From CAVYEM01 sp963767635 (GTDB lineage Bacteria; Vulcanimicrobiota; Vulcanimicrobiia; Vulcanimicrobiales; Vulcanimicrobiaceae), in contig CAVYEM010000001.1 in the NCBI GenBank assembly GCA_963767635.1, positions 2,108,001-2,172,000 on the forward strand: 64,000 nucleotides of DNA. Direction: 5' to 3'. Below are positions 18,099 to 26,879 of this stretch, one piece after another. Both the position numbers and the translations under genes were made by a program. The notes below the pieces were generated by a model, which ran no database searches, had not been told where the DNA came from, and saw only the letters and a list, made by a program, of their open reading frames with translations. Each line of letters opens with the position of its first letter. Position 1 is the stretch's first letter.

Positions 18099-19546
18099 GC
18101 TTCGACGAATTAGCGGCGCGAGCGTTGGACCGAGCCATGGGCCTGGGCGCGGAGTACGCCGACGTGCGTTTTGAAACGCATCGAGACGAGCGCATAGAAG
18201 CTCGCAACGGCGTCGTTGCTACGCTCTCCGACCAAACCAGCCGCGGATACGGGGTGCGAGCGCTGTTCGAAGGCGCGTGGGGTTTTGCCGCAAGTGGCGA
18301 TCTGACGCCGTCCGGCATCGATCTTGCAGCAGCACGCGCGATGCAGATCGCCCGCGCCGGCGCCGGCATTGCGCGACGGCGCATCGGGCGGGTTCCACCA
18401 CAGGCCTATGCTGCAGATTTTGCCACGCCGGTGGCGCGAGATCCGCACGGCGTGCCCCTCGGCGAGCGCGTGAGCATGCTGCTCGAGGCAGAGAAAGCGC
18501 TGCACTGCTCGCCGCAGATTAGCGTTGGACGCGCATGGATCGATCTCTGGGCCATCGAGAAGTATTTCTACAGCAGCATCGGATCGCGCATCGAGCAGTC
18601 CGTGCGCCAAACCGGCAGCGGCATTCAAGCCATGGCCGTGGGTGAAGGAGACGTTCAAACGCGGACGTTTCCGGGCGACGTTGGGCTCTACCAATCCGGT
18701 GGATGGGAAGTCGTCGAGCGCGCGCAACTGCGTGAGAATGCCCAACGCATCGCCGAAGAGGCGGTTGCGCTGCTCAAAGCGCCGCAATGTCCGAGCGGCA
18801 CGATCGACGTGATCCTGGGCGGTTCGCAGGTTTCATTGCAGATTCACGAGTCGTGCGGCCATCCCGCCGAATTGGACCGCGTGCTTGGATGGGAGGCCAA
18901 CTTTTCCGGCGTGAGCTTTCTGGAAATCGCGCAGCTGGACCGGCTGCGGTATGGTTCCGGCGCAGTGACCATTATTATCGACAATACGCTGCCGCAGGGT
19001 TTGGCGACCGTTGGCTACGATGACGAAGGCACGCAGAGCACGAGGAGCGATCTGGTTCGCAGCGGCGTGCTGGTCGGTTACGAGATGAGCAACGATACTG
19101 CGCGGATCATCGGACGCGAAAGCAACGCATGCGTGCGCGCCGAAAGCTGGAAATTCGCGCCGATGATTCGGATGTGCAACCTCAATCTGCTTCCCGGCGC
19201 TACGCCGTTCGAACATCTCTTCGATGACGTGAAAGACGGCGTGCACATGGAGAGCAACCGCTCCTGGTCGATCGACGATCACCGGCTGAACTTCCAGTTC
19301 GGGTGCGAGATCGCTTGGGAAATCAAAAACGGCAAACGCGGGCGCATGCTCAAGAATCCCACGTATGCCGGCATCACGCCCGAGTTTTGGAACGCGTGCG
19401 ATGCCGTTGCGGACGAGCGCTCTTGGGTTGCATGGGGCACTCCGAACTGCGGGAAAGGGGAACCGATGCAAACGGGCCGCACGGCGCAATGCGCCTCGCC
19501 TGCACGTTTTCGCAACGTGCGCGTGGGCGTTGGATACGATGGATAG
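18095..19546 (+). CDS. tldD: TldD-family metalloprotease subunit
   Basis: 483 residues, the usual TldD length. The HExxxH zinc motif is HESCGHPAEL. Surrounding family features include GGSQVSLQI, GSGAVTIIIDNTLPQG, GYDDEG and RESNACVRAESW. TldD pairs with TldE/PmbA to form a cytoplasmic protease acting on small unfolded peptides, for example in microcin maturation and CcdA turnover. ATG at 18095 overlaps the preceding stop (ATGA), and the 3' end overlaps tldE by eight bases. The location behind exported carbohydrate-active genes is unusual and may indicate a dedicated peptide substrate. Confidence 0.93.
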   Translation: MSFDELAARALDRAMGLGAEYADVRFETHRDERIEARNGVVATLSDQTSRGYGVRALFEGAWGFAASGDLTPSGIDLAAARAMQIARAGAGIARRRIGRVPPQAYAADFATPVARDPHGVPLGERVSMLLEAEKALHCSPQISVGRAWIDLWAIEKYFYSSIGSRIEQSVRQTGSGIQAMAVGEGDVQTRTFPGDVGLYQSGGWEVVERAQLRENAQRIAEEAVALLKAPQCPSGTIDVILGGSQVSLQIHESCGHPAELDRVLGWEANFSGVSFLEIAQLDRLRYGSGAVTIIIDNTLPQGLATVGYDDEGTQSTRSDLVRSGVLVGYEMSNDTARIIGRESNACVRAESWKFAPMIRMCNLNLLPGATPFEHLFDDVKDGVHMESNRSWSIDDHRLNFQFGCEIAWEIKNGKRGRMLKNPTYAGITPEFWNACDAVADERSWVAWGTPNCGKGEPMQTGRTAQCASPARFRNVRVGVGYDG

Positions 19547-20870
19547 CAGCCAGCGCGAAGCGCTGGCGCTGCGCATTCTCTCCCGTTCCAAGGCGGATCA
19601 AACCGAAGCCGTGGTGAGCGGCGGCCACAGCGCAGTCACGCGGTTCGCGCACAACGCCGCGCACCAAAACGTAAGCGAGAGCGATGTCAGCGTGAACGTG
19701 CGCGCCATCGTCGGCAAGCGGACGGGCGTCGCTGGCACGAACGCGGTAGACGAGCGTGGCTTGCAGACCGCCCTCGAGCGCGCTATCGAAATGGCACGCT
19801 TGGCGCCTGAAGATCCTTGGCAGCCGCAGCTGCCGCGCGGCGGCAATGCGCACGCCCCCGAGGGGGCATACGTTCAAAGCACGGCGGAGACATCGCCCGA
19901 GCAGCGCGCACGAATGTGCGATGAGGTTTTCGAAGCGGCACAGGAGCACGGTTGCTGGTGCGCCGGCTTCGTCGCGGACGCCGAGATCGGCGTGACGATC
20001 GCCAATACGAGCGGAGCGCGAAGTTCTTTCGACGGCACGCAAGCGGCGCTCAACGTGAAGATGAACGCGGCGGACTCGGCCGGCTACGCGGAAGCCTACC
20101 ACAACGACGCGGCGCTTTTGGATGCGCGAGGAGCTGCTGCGCGCTCGGCGCACAAGGCTCGCGATTCGGCGCATCCGCGCGCCGTCGAACCCGGTGAATG
20201 GACCGTCATTCTGGAACCGGCCGCCTTCGGTGAACTCTTCTCACATTTGGCGGATCATTTCTCGGCCCAAACCTTCGACGAAGGCGCGTCATTTTTGAGC
20301 GACGGACTCGATCGCCCGTATCTGGGTGCAAACGTCACCGTCACCGACGATTATGCGAACCCGCTTGCGCCGGGCATGCCGTTCGATTACGAAGGCCAGC
20401 CCACGCAGCGTCTTGCCCTGATCGACGGCGGCGTCGCGAAGAACGTCGTTACCGACAGCCGGTGGGCGCACAAACTCGGCCGTGAGAATACCGGGCACGC
20501 ACTGCCTGCACCCAATGCGTACGGTCCTGCGGCCTCGCACCTGGTCGTTTCTCCCGGCAGCGCATCGGTGAGCCGGCTCATTGCACAGACGCAGCGCGGG
20601 CTGCTGATTAGCCGCTTCTGGTACATCCGCACCGTCGATAGAAAAAAGGCAATCGTTACGGGCATGACGCGCGACGGCACGTTCTTGATCGAAAACGGCG
20701 AGATCGCGTGCGGAGTGCGCAACATGCGGTTCAATCAGAGCATTTTGAATGCGCTGCGGCGCTGCGAGTTCGGGAACGAGTTGCAGCGTACCGGAGGCTA
20801 CGACTATTCGATCGTCGTGCCGGCGGCGAAGATCGAAGGGTTCACGTTCTCCAGCGGTACCGCGTACTGA
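19539..20870 (+). CDS. TldE/PmbA-family partner of TldD
   Basis: 443 residues from ATG at 19539, inside the last codons of tldD. It is a TldD paralogue without HExxxH, as expected for TldE (PmbA). Family landmarks are SESDVSVNVRAIVGKR, ANTSGARSSFDGTQ, YANPLAPGMPFDYEGQPTQRLALIDGG and the C-terminal GTFLIENGEIACGVRNMRFN. It completes the heterodimeric TldDE protease by shaping the substrate cleft. Its end overlaps the convergent membrane-protein gene by 29 bases. Confidence 0.9.
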   Translation: MDSSQREALALRILSRSKADQTEAVVSGGHSAVTRFAHNAAHQNVSESDVSVNVRAIVGKRTGVAGTNAVDERGLQTALERAIEMARLAPEDPWQPQLPRGGNAHAPEGAYVQSTAETSPEQRARMCDEVFEAAQEHGCWCAGFVADAEIGVTIANTSGARSSFDGTQAALNVKMNAADSAGYAEAYHNDAALLDARGAAARSAHKARDSAHPRAVEPGEWTVILEPAAFGELFSHLADHFSAQTFDEGASFLSDGLDRPYLGANVTVTDDYANPLAPGMPFDYEGQPTQRLALIDGGVAKNVVTDSRWAHKLGRENTGHALPAPNAYGPAASHLVVSPGSASVSRLIAQTQRGLLISRFWYIRTVDRKKAIVTGMTRDGTFLIENGEIACGVRNMRFNQSILNALRRCEFGNELQRTGGYDYSIVVPAAKIEGFTFSSGTAY

Positions 20871-21726
20871 GCGCCGCTCCCGTCAGGAACAACAGCAAAC
20901 CCGCAATCAACACCGGAAGGTAGGGCGCGCAGGCCGCAACGATCGCGGGGTACGTGCCGACGCTGCCGCGCAACAGCAAACCGCCGATCAGTTTACGCTG
21001 CCCTGAAGCGACCAACCCGATCCCCTGCGGGACGGTTCGATCGCTTTGAGTGGAAACGGCAAACAGCACTGCCGGCTTGCCGAGAATCGGTGGATCGGTG
21101 CGCAGCTGCGCGGTCTGCTCTTTACGCAAAAGCACGGCCTTGACGTTCTTTTGCGCTGCAGGGACGGCAAAGGTATCGAAGCGCACGTCCATCCCGGCAA
21201 TAGTCGTCGACTGCTGCATGAGCAGCACCGGCGAAAGGAACGATGCGTTGGAAGGCTGCGTAATCGTCAGATGGTTGCCGCGCGCATCGGCAACGTCCAC
21301 GTACACGACGGTACGCTCGTATCTCCAAAAAACAAAGCCGCCGGCGTAGCGCCGGCGAGATCCGATCGTGACCGTGCCGGTTCCGCGCTGCAACGCGATC
21401 GGCCCCGCTGCAGGCGTAAGGGGAAACACGAACGTTCCGCCGACGTCATCGTCGCGCACGCTCGCGCCGGGCGCACCGACAATCATGTGCGTATCCGGAC
21501 CCATCAGGCCCGCCGCGATACCGGCGAACACGATGACCGCGCCGCCGAACGCCGCCGCGATGTGCCAGCGATGCGCGCGCCCGCGAAGTTGTAAGGCGGC
21601 CACAATGAACAGTCCGGCGTCGACGGCATTGTACCAGCCGTAATGGTAAATGGGCTGACCCGGGACAAGGTCTTGCGCCACGACCATCGCAATCGCGCAC
21701 GCCAGCAGCGTCCAGAACGAGGTCAC
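20842..21726 (-). CDS. Membrane protein of unknown function linked to TlpA
   Basis: 294 residues from GTG at 21726, overlapping the tlpA stop (GTGA). N-terminal membrane segments (SFWTLLACAIAMVVAQDL, then two more) are followed by a ~150-residue soluble beta-rich domain with GGTFVFPLTPAAG, and by a C-terminal membrane helix before a basic tail. The layout and thioredoxin neighbour recall ResB-like cytochrome c maturation factors, but no diagnostic motif is seen, so no function is assigned. Confidence 0.6.
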   Translation of the reverse strand: MTSFWTLLACAIAMVVAQDLVPGQPIYHYGWYNAVDAGLFIVAALQLRGRAHRWHIAAAFGGAVIVFAGIAAGLMGPDTHMIVGAPGASVRDDDVGGTFVFPLTPAAGPIALQRGTGTVTIGSRRRYAGGFVFWRYERTVVYVDVADARGNHLTITQPSNASFLSPVLLMQQSTTIAGMDVRFDTFAVPAAQKNVKAVLLRKEQTAQLRTDPPILGKPAVLFAVSTQSDRTVPQGIGLVASGQRKLIGGLLLRGSVGTYPAIVAACAPYLPVLIAGLLLFLTGAALSTRYRWRT

Positions 21727-22262
21727 GAACGTTTGGATAGAAGGGGCGAAATCGCTGCGGCCATCTGTTCGAACGAGAGCGGCCCGTCGAAGCCCCGTAC
21801 TACGATGCCGCCGGCATCGACGATGACCGTCGTCGGCAAACCCAGCGCCGCATAAACGCGCCCGTATTGCTGCGTCTGATCGAGCAATATCGGGTAGTGA
21901 ATGTCCAGCGCGCGCGCGAACGCCGAAACACGCGCAGCCGACTCGCCTTGATCGATCCCGACGACGGCGACGTTGCGCGACCGGTATTGCCGGTACAGGC
22001 GCTGTAGATCCGGCATTTCGGCGCGGCACGGCGGGCACCACGATGCCCAAAGATTCATGACGACGATGCGGCCGCGATACGCCTGGAGTCCCGAAAATCC
22101 GCCGGCGAGCGCGGGAACCGTGAAGCTGGGCGCGACCCGCCCCGTTAAAGCGGCAGGTCCCGCGGCTTGCGATCCGGCGTTGCCGCGAAAGTACACTCCG
22201 AGCACGATAGCGACGATCGCCGCTCCGGCGATCCAATACAGCCACTGCGTCCGCTCTCTCAC
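21723..22262 (-). CDS. TlpA/ResA-like membrane-anchored thioredoxin
   Basis: 179 residues. A single N-terminal membrane anchor (WIAGAAIVAIVLGVYF) is followed by a thioredoxin fold with the redox motif WCPPC in VVMNLWASWCPPCRAEMP, the TlpA/ResA signature. LGLPTTVIVDAGG contains the cis-Pro loop. It probably reduces apocytochrome or other extracytoplasmic disulfides. GTG at 22262 overlaps the stop of the upstream small gene (GTGA), and the downstream gene starts on its stop. These three genes form one unit. Confidence 0.9.
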   Translation of the reverse strand: MRERTQWLYWIAGAAIVAIVLGVYFRGNAGSQAAGPAALTGRVAPSFTVPALAGGFSGLQAYRGRIVVMNLWASWCPPCRAEMPDLQRLYRQYRSRNVAVVGIDQGESAARVSAFARALDIHYPILLDQTQQYGRVYAALGLPTTVIVDAGGIVVRGFDGPLSFEQMAAAISPLLSKRS

Positions 22263-22531
22263 CAGTCGCCCATTCGGTCCTGATCGACCTCGCCCTCGAA
22301 CGCGACCATTCCGGGCGCCATGATTGCCGCACTTACGCGCACGCCGTCAAAGCGCAGCTCGCGGCGATGCCCATCGCCCGAGCGTTCGTAAATTTCGCAA
22401 AAGCGATCCAGCACGTCCGGACTGCAAAGCACCTGGCTCGGCCGGGCTTGATACATCTGCTGAAAGCTGCGGAACGCGCGCTCGAATTCGGCCGGACCGT
22501 AATGCCGGCCCAAGCGCACCTCCCGACGCAC
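22259..22531 (-). CDS. Small protein of unknown function upstream of tlpA
   Basis: About 90 residues from GTG at 22531 (a downstream GTG or TTG is also possible). It is acidic and soluble, with FERAFRSFQQMYQARPSQVLCSPDVLDRF and a C-terminal strand region ending DRMGDW; no family was recognised. Translational overlap with tlpA suggests a related role. The 5' end is 42 bases from the divergent folD start. Confidence 0.55.
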   Translation of the reverse strand: MRREVRLGRHYGPAEFERAFRSFQQMYQARPSQVLCSPDVLDRFCEIYERSGDGHRRELRFDGVRVSAAIMAPGMVAFEGEVDQDRMGDW

Positions 22532-22573
22532 GCGCTCCAGGTGAGGCTCCTCTCACAACGAACTTGCGTTGCC

Positions 22574-23440
22574 GTGCCGGCTCGTATTTTGGACGGCCGC
22601 GCGGTCGCCGCCGAACTGCGCGCCGAACTGCTTGCTCGCAACGACGCACTTCAAGAAACCGGCATTCATCCGCGCCTGGTCGTCACCCTGGTCGGTGAGA
22701 ACGAATCTTCTCTGGCGTACGTGCGAAATTTGGTGAAGACCGGCGAACGCGTCGGCATTGCGGTACACGTCGAAGAGTTGCCCGAAGCGTCTACCGCTTC
22801 CGCCATCCGCGAACGTTTGGATGTTTTGCGGGGCGACGCGAGCGTCCACGGCGTAATGCTGCAGCAGCCTCTCCCGCCGCATCTTTCGATTCGCTCGCTT
22901 GCCGATTCTATTCCGCTCCACAAAGACGTCGACGGGACGCATCCCACCAATCAAGGCCGCCTTGCATTCGGCAGCGGTGCCGAATTCGTTCCCGCTACGC
23001 CGGCTGCCGTCATGCTGCTGTTGGAGCGAAGCCCGCACTGGCCGCTGGGCGGCCGCCGTGCGGTCATGATCGGCCGGTCGATCGTCGTCGGAGCTCCCGT
23101 GGCCATGCTGATGCTCGCGCACGATGCGACAGTGACCGTGCTGCACAAAGAGTCCGAAAATCTCCAGCCGTACGTGCGCATGGCCGAAATACTCGTCGTC
23201 GCAACGGGCGTTCCGAATCTGATTACGGGCGCGGACATCGCCGCCGGCGCGACGGTCATCGACGTCGGCACGACGGTCGTCGATGGCGAGCTCAAAGGAG
23301 ACGTAGAGTTTGCCAGCGCCTCGCGCGTTGCAGGCGCCATTACGCCGGTTCCCGGCGGCGTCGGCCCGGTGACGAACGTTGCGCTGCTGCGCAACGTCAT
23401 CAAGGCGGCGCAGGCAATCGGCGAGGTTAGTTCGAGCTGA
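22574..23440 (+). CDS. folD: Bifunctional methylenetetrahydrofolate dehydrogenase/cyclohydrolase
   Basis: 288 residues from GTG at 22574, chosen because VPARILDGRAVAAELR is the normal FolD N-terminus. The catalytic YxxxK is in SLAYVRNLVKTGERVG. QLPLP-type HGVMLQQPLPPHL, the NADP-binding GRSIVVGAPVAMLML and the C-terminal PVPGGVGPVTNVALLRN are all present. FolD interconverts 5,10-methylene-, methenyl- and 10-formyl-tetrahydrofolate in the cytoplasm. Its end overlaps the convergent LON-domain gene by 14 bases. Confidence 0.95.
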   Translation: MPARILDGRAVAAELRAELLARNDALQETGIHPRLVVTLVGENESSLAYVRNLVKTGERVGIAVHVEELPEASTASAIRERLDVLRGDASVHGVMLQQPLPPHLSIRSLADSIPLHKDVDGTHPTNQGRLAFGSGAEFVPATPAAVMLLLERSPHWPLGGRRAVMIGRSIVVGAPVAMLMLAHDATVTVLHKESENLQPYVRMAEILVVATGVPNLITGADIAAGATVIDVGTTVVDGELKGDVEFASASRVAGAITPVPGGVGPVTNVALLRNVIKAAQAIGEVSSS

Positions 23441-24140
23441 AGTATTTTCCGAAATACCGCTGCTGACCGCTGCGGCGCGCCTCTTCTTTCGGATCGTCCT
23501 TACGCGAGGCAAGCTCGGCCGCCCGTCGCGCGATGAGTTCGCGGACTTGCGGCAGGAGCTGGCGCAAGAAATCGAGTTCGAGCCCAAGGCGCTCTTTCGT
23601 ACTGTTCGTTTCGAGCAACCGCTGTTTGAGCGCGTCTGCCACTTGCAGCGCATCGCCTACGATGAACGAGGTTTCGTTGGCGTCGGCAGGCAGATCGATC
23701 ACTGAGGCGGTTCCGCGAAGTTGCACGATCAGTTCCTGATATTCCAGAAAGGCCTCGTGCACGTCGTCGCGCAGCTGCGGAACGTCAGAATGGCGGCGTT
23801 CTTCTTCGCGCAGCACGTCCGCCTCCACGGTAAGATACGGCTCGCGGCTCACGACGCGGCGGATCCGAAATCTGCGCCTGCCGACGGTGGAGACGTAATA
23901 GCGCCCGAACGGCAGTTCCGTGACTTCGACGATCTGCGCGATCGATCCGATTTCGTGCGGTTTTACCGACGGATCTCCCGCTTCTTCTCCATCGCGAATG
24001 AGCACCACGCCGAAACCTTCACCCGACTTCAGACATTCGCCGATCAGTTCTTTGTAACGCGGTTCAAACACGTGCAGGTTGAGGACCGCTCCCGGAAAGA
24101 GCACCGCATTGAGCGGAAAGAGCCGCAGGCGCGTCGACAT
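23427..24140 (-). CDS. LON substrate-binding-domain protein
   Basis: 237 residues from ATG at 24140 (an ATG at 24164 would add eight residues). LRLFPLNAVLFPGAVLNLHVFEPRYKELI is the classic start of the LON N-terminal domain, followed by FGVVLIRDG and EIGSIAQI. There is no AAA ATPase or protease domain, so it is one of the stand-alone LON-domain proteins. These may bind unfolded proteins; their role in bacteria is poorly defined. The C-terminal ~60 residues are highly charged and helical. Confidence 0.85.
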   Translation of the reverse strand: MSTRLRLFPLNAVLFPGAVLNLHVFEPRYKELIGECLKSGEGFGVVLIRDGEEAGDPSVKPHEIGSIAQIVEVTELPFGRYYVSTVGRRRFRIRRVVSREPYLTVEADVLREEERRHSDVPQLRDDVHEAFLEYQELIVQLRGTASVIDLPADANETSFIVGDALQVADALKQRLLETNSTKERLGLELDFLRQLLPQVRELIARRAAELASRKDDPKEEARRSGQQRYFGKYFSSN

Positions 24141-24219
24141 CGGACCCGGTGCCTTCAGCCGCATCGTGTAGCGCGCCTGCCGCGCGCGCCGGCGCTGAAC
24201 AGCGAGACGGCAACGTGCC

Positions 24220-24843
24220 GTGGGGGAGTTTTTCACAGCCTCCCAAAGATGCATTGCAATGCAGGACGCCTTGCGCAACCTTGAAGCGACGCATCCCACG
24301 CCGCACCCGCTTCTGCTCGAAATGGAGCAGCACGGCCGCAAAAACGGCGTATCGTCGATACCGCGCGAGGTGGGGCGCCTGCTCTCTACGCTGGTGCACG
24401 GCATGCAGGCCAACCGCATCTTGGAAATCGGCACCGGGTACGGTTCCGCCACGCTCTGGATGGCGCTCGCGCAGCCGCCGCTCGGCCGGATTTGGACGTT
24501 CGATCCCGACATGGATCGCTCTCACATCGCCGCGTCGTACTTTCGGCGCGCGGGAGAAGACGATTTCATCGAAATCGTTAATCAGCCGGCCCTGGAAGTG
24601 CTGCCGATATTCCCGCAGCGCAACATGGACATGGTCGTGGTCGACGCTCCGAAGACGGAGTATTCGGCGTATCTGGAGCATTGCGTTCCGCTTCTCAAGC
24701 TTTCGGGCTTAGCAATTTTCAACGGTCTGCTGTTGCATCGAACGCCGGACGATTTCAACCGGACATTCCTGAACCATCCCGATTTGGACGCGACGATTCT
24801 TCCGCTAGGCGGCGGTTTGGGCATCGGTGCGCGCAAGCGGTGA
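24220..24843 (+). CDS. O-methyltransferase family 3 (CCoAOMT-like)
   Basis: 207 residues from GTG at 24220; an in-frame ATG at 24259 would give 194 and fits the family start better. RILEIGTGYGSATLWMALA is the SAM-binding motif I, and MDMVVVDAPKTEYSAYLEHC the acidic strand with the metal-site region. The family methylates catechol-type hydroxyls using Mg2+. Its TGA overlaps the GTG of the flavin reductase gene, indicating joint expression. Confidence 0.85.
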   Translation: MGEFFTASQRCIAMQDALRNLEATHPTPHPLLLEMEQHGRKNGVSSIPREVGRLLSTLVHGMQANRILEIGTGYGSATLWMALAQPPLGRIWTFDPDMDRSHIAASYFRRAGEDDFIEIVNQPALEVLPIFPQRNMDMVVVDAPKTEYSAYLEHCVPLLKLSGLAIFNGLLLHRTPDDFNRTFLNHPDLDATILPLGGGLGIGARKR

Positions 24844-25337
24844 GCGCACATTCGATCGTAAGCGCCACACAGTTCAAAGCGGCGATGCGCCATTTCCCTA
24901 CGGGCGTAACCGTGGTGACGAGCGTTCGCGAAGGCGAGCCGCGGGGCGTTACGGTCAGCTCGTTTGCCAGCGTTTCGGTGGAGCCGCCGCTCGTGCTGAT
25001 CTGCATCAACCGCGAAGCGCGCAGCTACCTCTACATTTCGACGTCGAAAATCTTCTGCGTGAACGTTCTGGCGGGCGATCAGCAGGCGCTAGGCGAGCGT
25101 TTTTCCGGGAAGCGGCGCGAGAAGCAATTCGACGGCGTGCAGTATCACGTCGACGTCACCGGTGCGGCCGTGCTGGACGGCTGCGTGAGCCACCTGGATT
25201 GCGAGGTGGTCGAAGAGCACCACGCGGGCTCGCACAGCATCTTCATCGGCAGCGTGCGTTCGTGCCGGTCGCGTGCCGGCTCACCGCTGGGCTACTACAA
25301 CGGCGAATTTCACGACTTTGGGATACGGATTGATTAG
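24840..25337 (+). CDS. Flavin reductase (FMN-binding split barrel) domain protein
   Basis: 165 residues starting GTG at 24840 in a GTGA overlap. AMRHFPTGVTVVTS, GVTVSSFASVSVEPPLVLICIN and FCVNVLAGDQQALGERFSG are the standard flavin-reductase-like motifs, and YYNGEFHDFG closes the domain. Such proteins supply reduced FMN/FAD to two-component monooxygenases or bind flavin themselves. No monooxygenase gene is nearby. Confidence 0.9.
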   Translation: MSAHSIVSATQFKAAMRHFPTGVTVVTSVREGEPRGVTVSSFASVSVEPPLVLICINREARSYLYISTSKIFCVNVLAGDQQALGERFSGKRREKQFDGVQYHVDVTGAAVLDGCVSHLDCEVVEEHHAGSHSIFIGSVRSCRSRAGSPLGYYNGEFHDFGIRID

Positions 25338-25342
25338 GGCTT

Positions 25343-26116
25343 ATGCGCATTTTGGCTCTCAACGTCAAAGCCGGCGGCCTGAACGCAAAGATCGATGCAC
25401 TGCTCGCGCGCGCGCTCGAGCATCGCGCCGACGTTTACGTGCTGAGCGAGTTTCGCGACACGCCCACCGGCGCGCGCATTCGCGAAACCATGGAACGCGA
25501 AGGGCTTTCCTACCAAGCGTATTCGCGCGGCCATCGCGGAAACGGCGTTTTAGTAGCGGCGCGCGAACCGTTCAATCCCGTGCGCAATCCCGGCGGGCTG
25601 CCCGACGACTGTTATCCCAACGCGATGATTGAGTGCGTTTTCCCGGGGCTGCACGTCATCGGCGTGTACTTGCCGGGGCAAGATCGCAAGCGCCCACACT
25701 TGGAATACCTCATTCGCTTGGCGCAAACGATGGACGAACAAGGCGTAGCGGCAATGGCGATCGGCGACTTCAATTCGGGGCGCAACGAGAGCGACATCGA
25801 AGCGAACGCCGGCAAAACTCGTCTGGTCGATGAGTTCAGCACGGCCGACCTGTACGCGTTGCTCGAGCGCCAGTGGCATGAAGCATGGCTGCACGTACAC
25901 CCCGGCGACGCCGAATATTCGTGGTACCCGCGCATGGGAACGCCGCAGCGAAAGAACGGCTGGCGTCTGGACAAGGCGTTCGTTTCACGCGCGCTGCTGC
26001 CGCGCGTGCGCGACGCGTTTTACGATCACGCGTTCCGTACCGAAGGGCTGACCGATCATTCGGCGCTCGTCGTCGATGTGGAACCCAGTCCCGGCGGGCC
26101 ATCGGCGAGGGGGTAG
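25343..26116 (+). CDS. Endonuclease/exonuclease/phosphatase-family protein (ExoIII-like fold)
   Basis: 257 residues. The EEP active-site series is visible: RILALNVKAGG, VLSEFRDT (Glu), GVYLPG, AIGDFNSGRNESD (Asp-x-Asn), WRLDKAFVS and the terminal LTDHSALVVD (Asp-His). These support Mg2+-dependent phosphodiester hydrolysis, probably on DNA as for ExoIII, but other EEP substrates are possible. ATG at 25343 is five bases after the preceding stop. The last codons lie in the left arm of a long palindrome. Confidence 0.87.
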   Translation: MRILALNVKAGGLNAKIDALLARALEHRADVYVLSEFRDTPTGARIRETMEREGLSYQAYSRGHRGNGVLVAAREPFNPVRNPGGLPDDCYPNAMIECVFPGLHVIGVYLPGQDRKRPHLEYLIRLAQTMDEQGVAAMAIGDFNSGRNESDIEANAGKTRLVDEFSTADLYALLERQWHEAWLHVHPGDAEYSWYPRMGTPQRKNGWRLDKAFVSRALLPRVRDAFYDHAFRTEGLTDHSALVVDVEPSPGGPSARG

Positions 26117-26251
26117 ATCGGCAAGGCGTTCAAACAACGCCATCCCGGCGTTGTTTTACTTGACCGCTTTTTCGAGAGAACGAAGTTTTGAAGTCGACAT
26201 CCTATCGAGCTCGAAAAAGTCGGACACTTGCCGATCTACCCCCTTGCCGAT
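26101..26251. repeat. 151-base nested inverted repeat between convergent genes
   Basis: Outer arms 26101-26125 and 26227-26251 match in 24 of 25 positions. Inner arms around CTTTTTCGAG (26167-26176) and CTCGAAAAAG (26210-26219) extend the pairing. A separate hairpin (26132-26156) sits only in the left arm. The element contains the stop codon of the EEP gene and lies before the end of the M23 gene. It could form a DNA cruciform or a branched RNA. Its layout mirrors 558-693 although the sequence differs. Confidence 0.75.
26132..26162 (+). terminator. Intrinsic terminator of the EEP gene
   Basis: AAACAACGCC (26132-26141) pairs perfectly with GGCGTTGTTT (26147-26156), loop ATCCC, followed by TACTT. 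It is 16 bases after the stop codon and is nested inside the larger palindrome. Confidence 0.7.
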
Positions 26252-26273
26252 AGCCCGCTGGATCAGGACGATT

Positions 26274-26804
26274 TTAGCGCGGCAAATACTGGAGCGGATC
26301 GACCGGTCTATCGCCCATGCGTACTTCGAAGTGGAGGTGCGGGCCCGTCGAGCGTCCCGTCGTTCCAACCGCCGCGATGGGCTGCCCGGCGTCCACCGTT
26401 TCGCCGACGCGCGCGTAAATCTGCGAGCAATGCGCGTATCGCGTGGTAACGCCGCTTCCGTTGTCGATGACGACGAGGTTGCCGTATCCGCCGTCCGGTC
26501 CCGCCGAAATAACGCGACCCGGCGCTGCTGCGTCGATTGGGGTTCCGGTATCTGCCGCGATGTCGAGTCCGGGATGGAAATCCTCGCCTGCGCCCATCGG
26601 ATTTTTACGTTCGCCGAAGCCCGACGTAATGTGTCCGGCGACGGGCCAGCGGAGCGCGGCCTGCACGCTCGAAGGCGCCGGAAAAACGGCGTTGACCAGA
26701 GAAGCGAATGCGCCGCCGGCGGCCGGAGCCGCCGGCGGAATCGCCTCACCCGTAATTTGCGCGATGCGTTGTTGCACCGCCGCAAGATCGGTTTGGATGT
26801 CCAC
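26274..26804 (-). CDS. M23-family peptidoglycan metallopeptidase
   Basis: 176 residues from GTG at 26804, the start favoured by AAGAGG and by the divergent gene beginning at 26880. A short helical N-terminus (TDLAAVQQRIAQITG) and Ala/Pro linker precede the peptidase domain: HITSGFGERKNP, EDFHPGLDIAADTGTPI (zinc His and Asp) and GPHLHFEVRMGD (HxH). M23 enzymes cut Gly or peptide cross-links in peptidoglycan. No signal peptide is seen with this start, so the true N-terminus or export route is uncertain. Confidence 0.8.
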   Translation of the reverse strand: MDIQTDLAAVQQRIAQITGEAIPPAAPAAGGAFASLVNAVFPAPSSVQAALRWPVAGHITSGFGERKNPMGAGEDFHPGLDIAADTGTPIDAAAPGRVISAGPDGGYGNLVVIDNGSGVTTRYAHCSQIYARVGETVDAGQPIAAVGTTGRSTGPHLHFEVRMGDRPVDPLQYLPR

Positions 26805-26879
26805 CTCTTGTGCGTATCGGCAGAGCCCGTCGCCTTCCGTAGGCCCGGACAACCGCGGCGCCGTAACGAGCGCCGCGTG

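Noticed and set aside
22259..23440. folD starting at 22367
   Set aside because: The N-terminal extension overlaps the divergent small gene and has no FolD similarity. Homology begins at GTG 22574.
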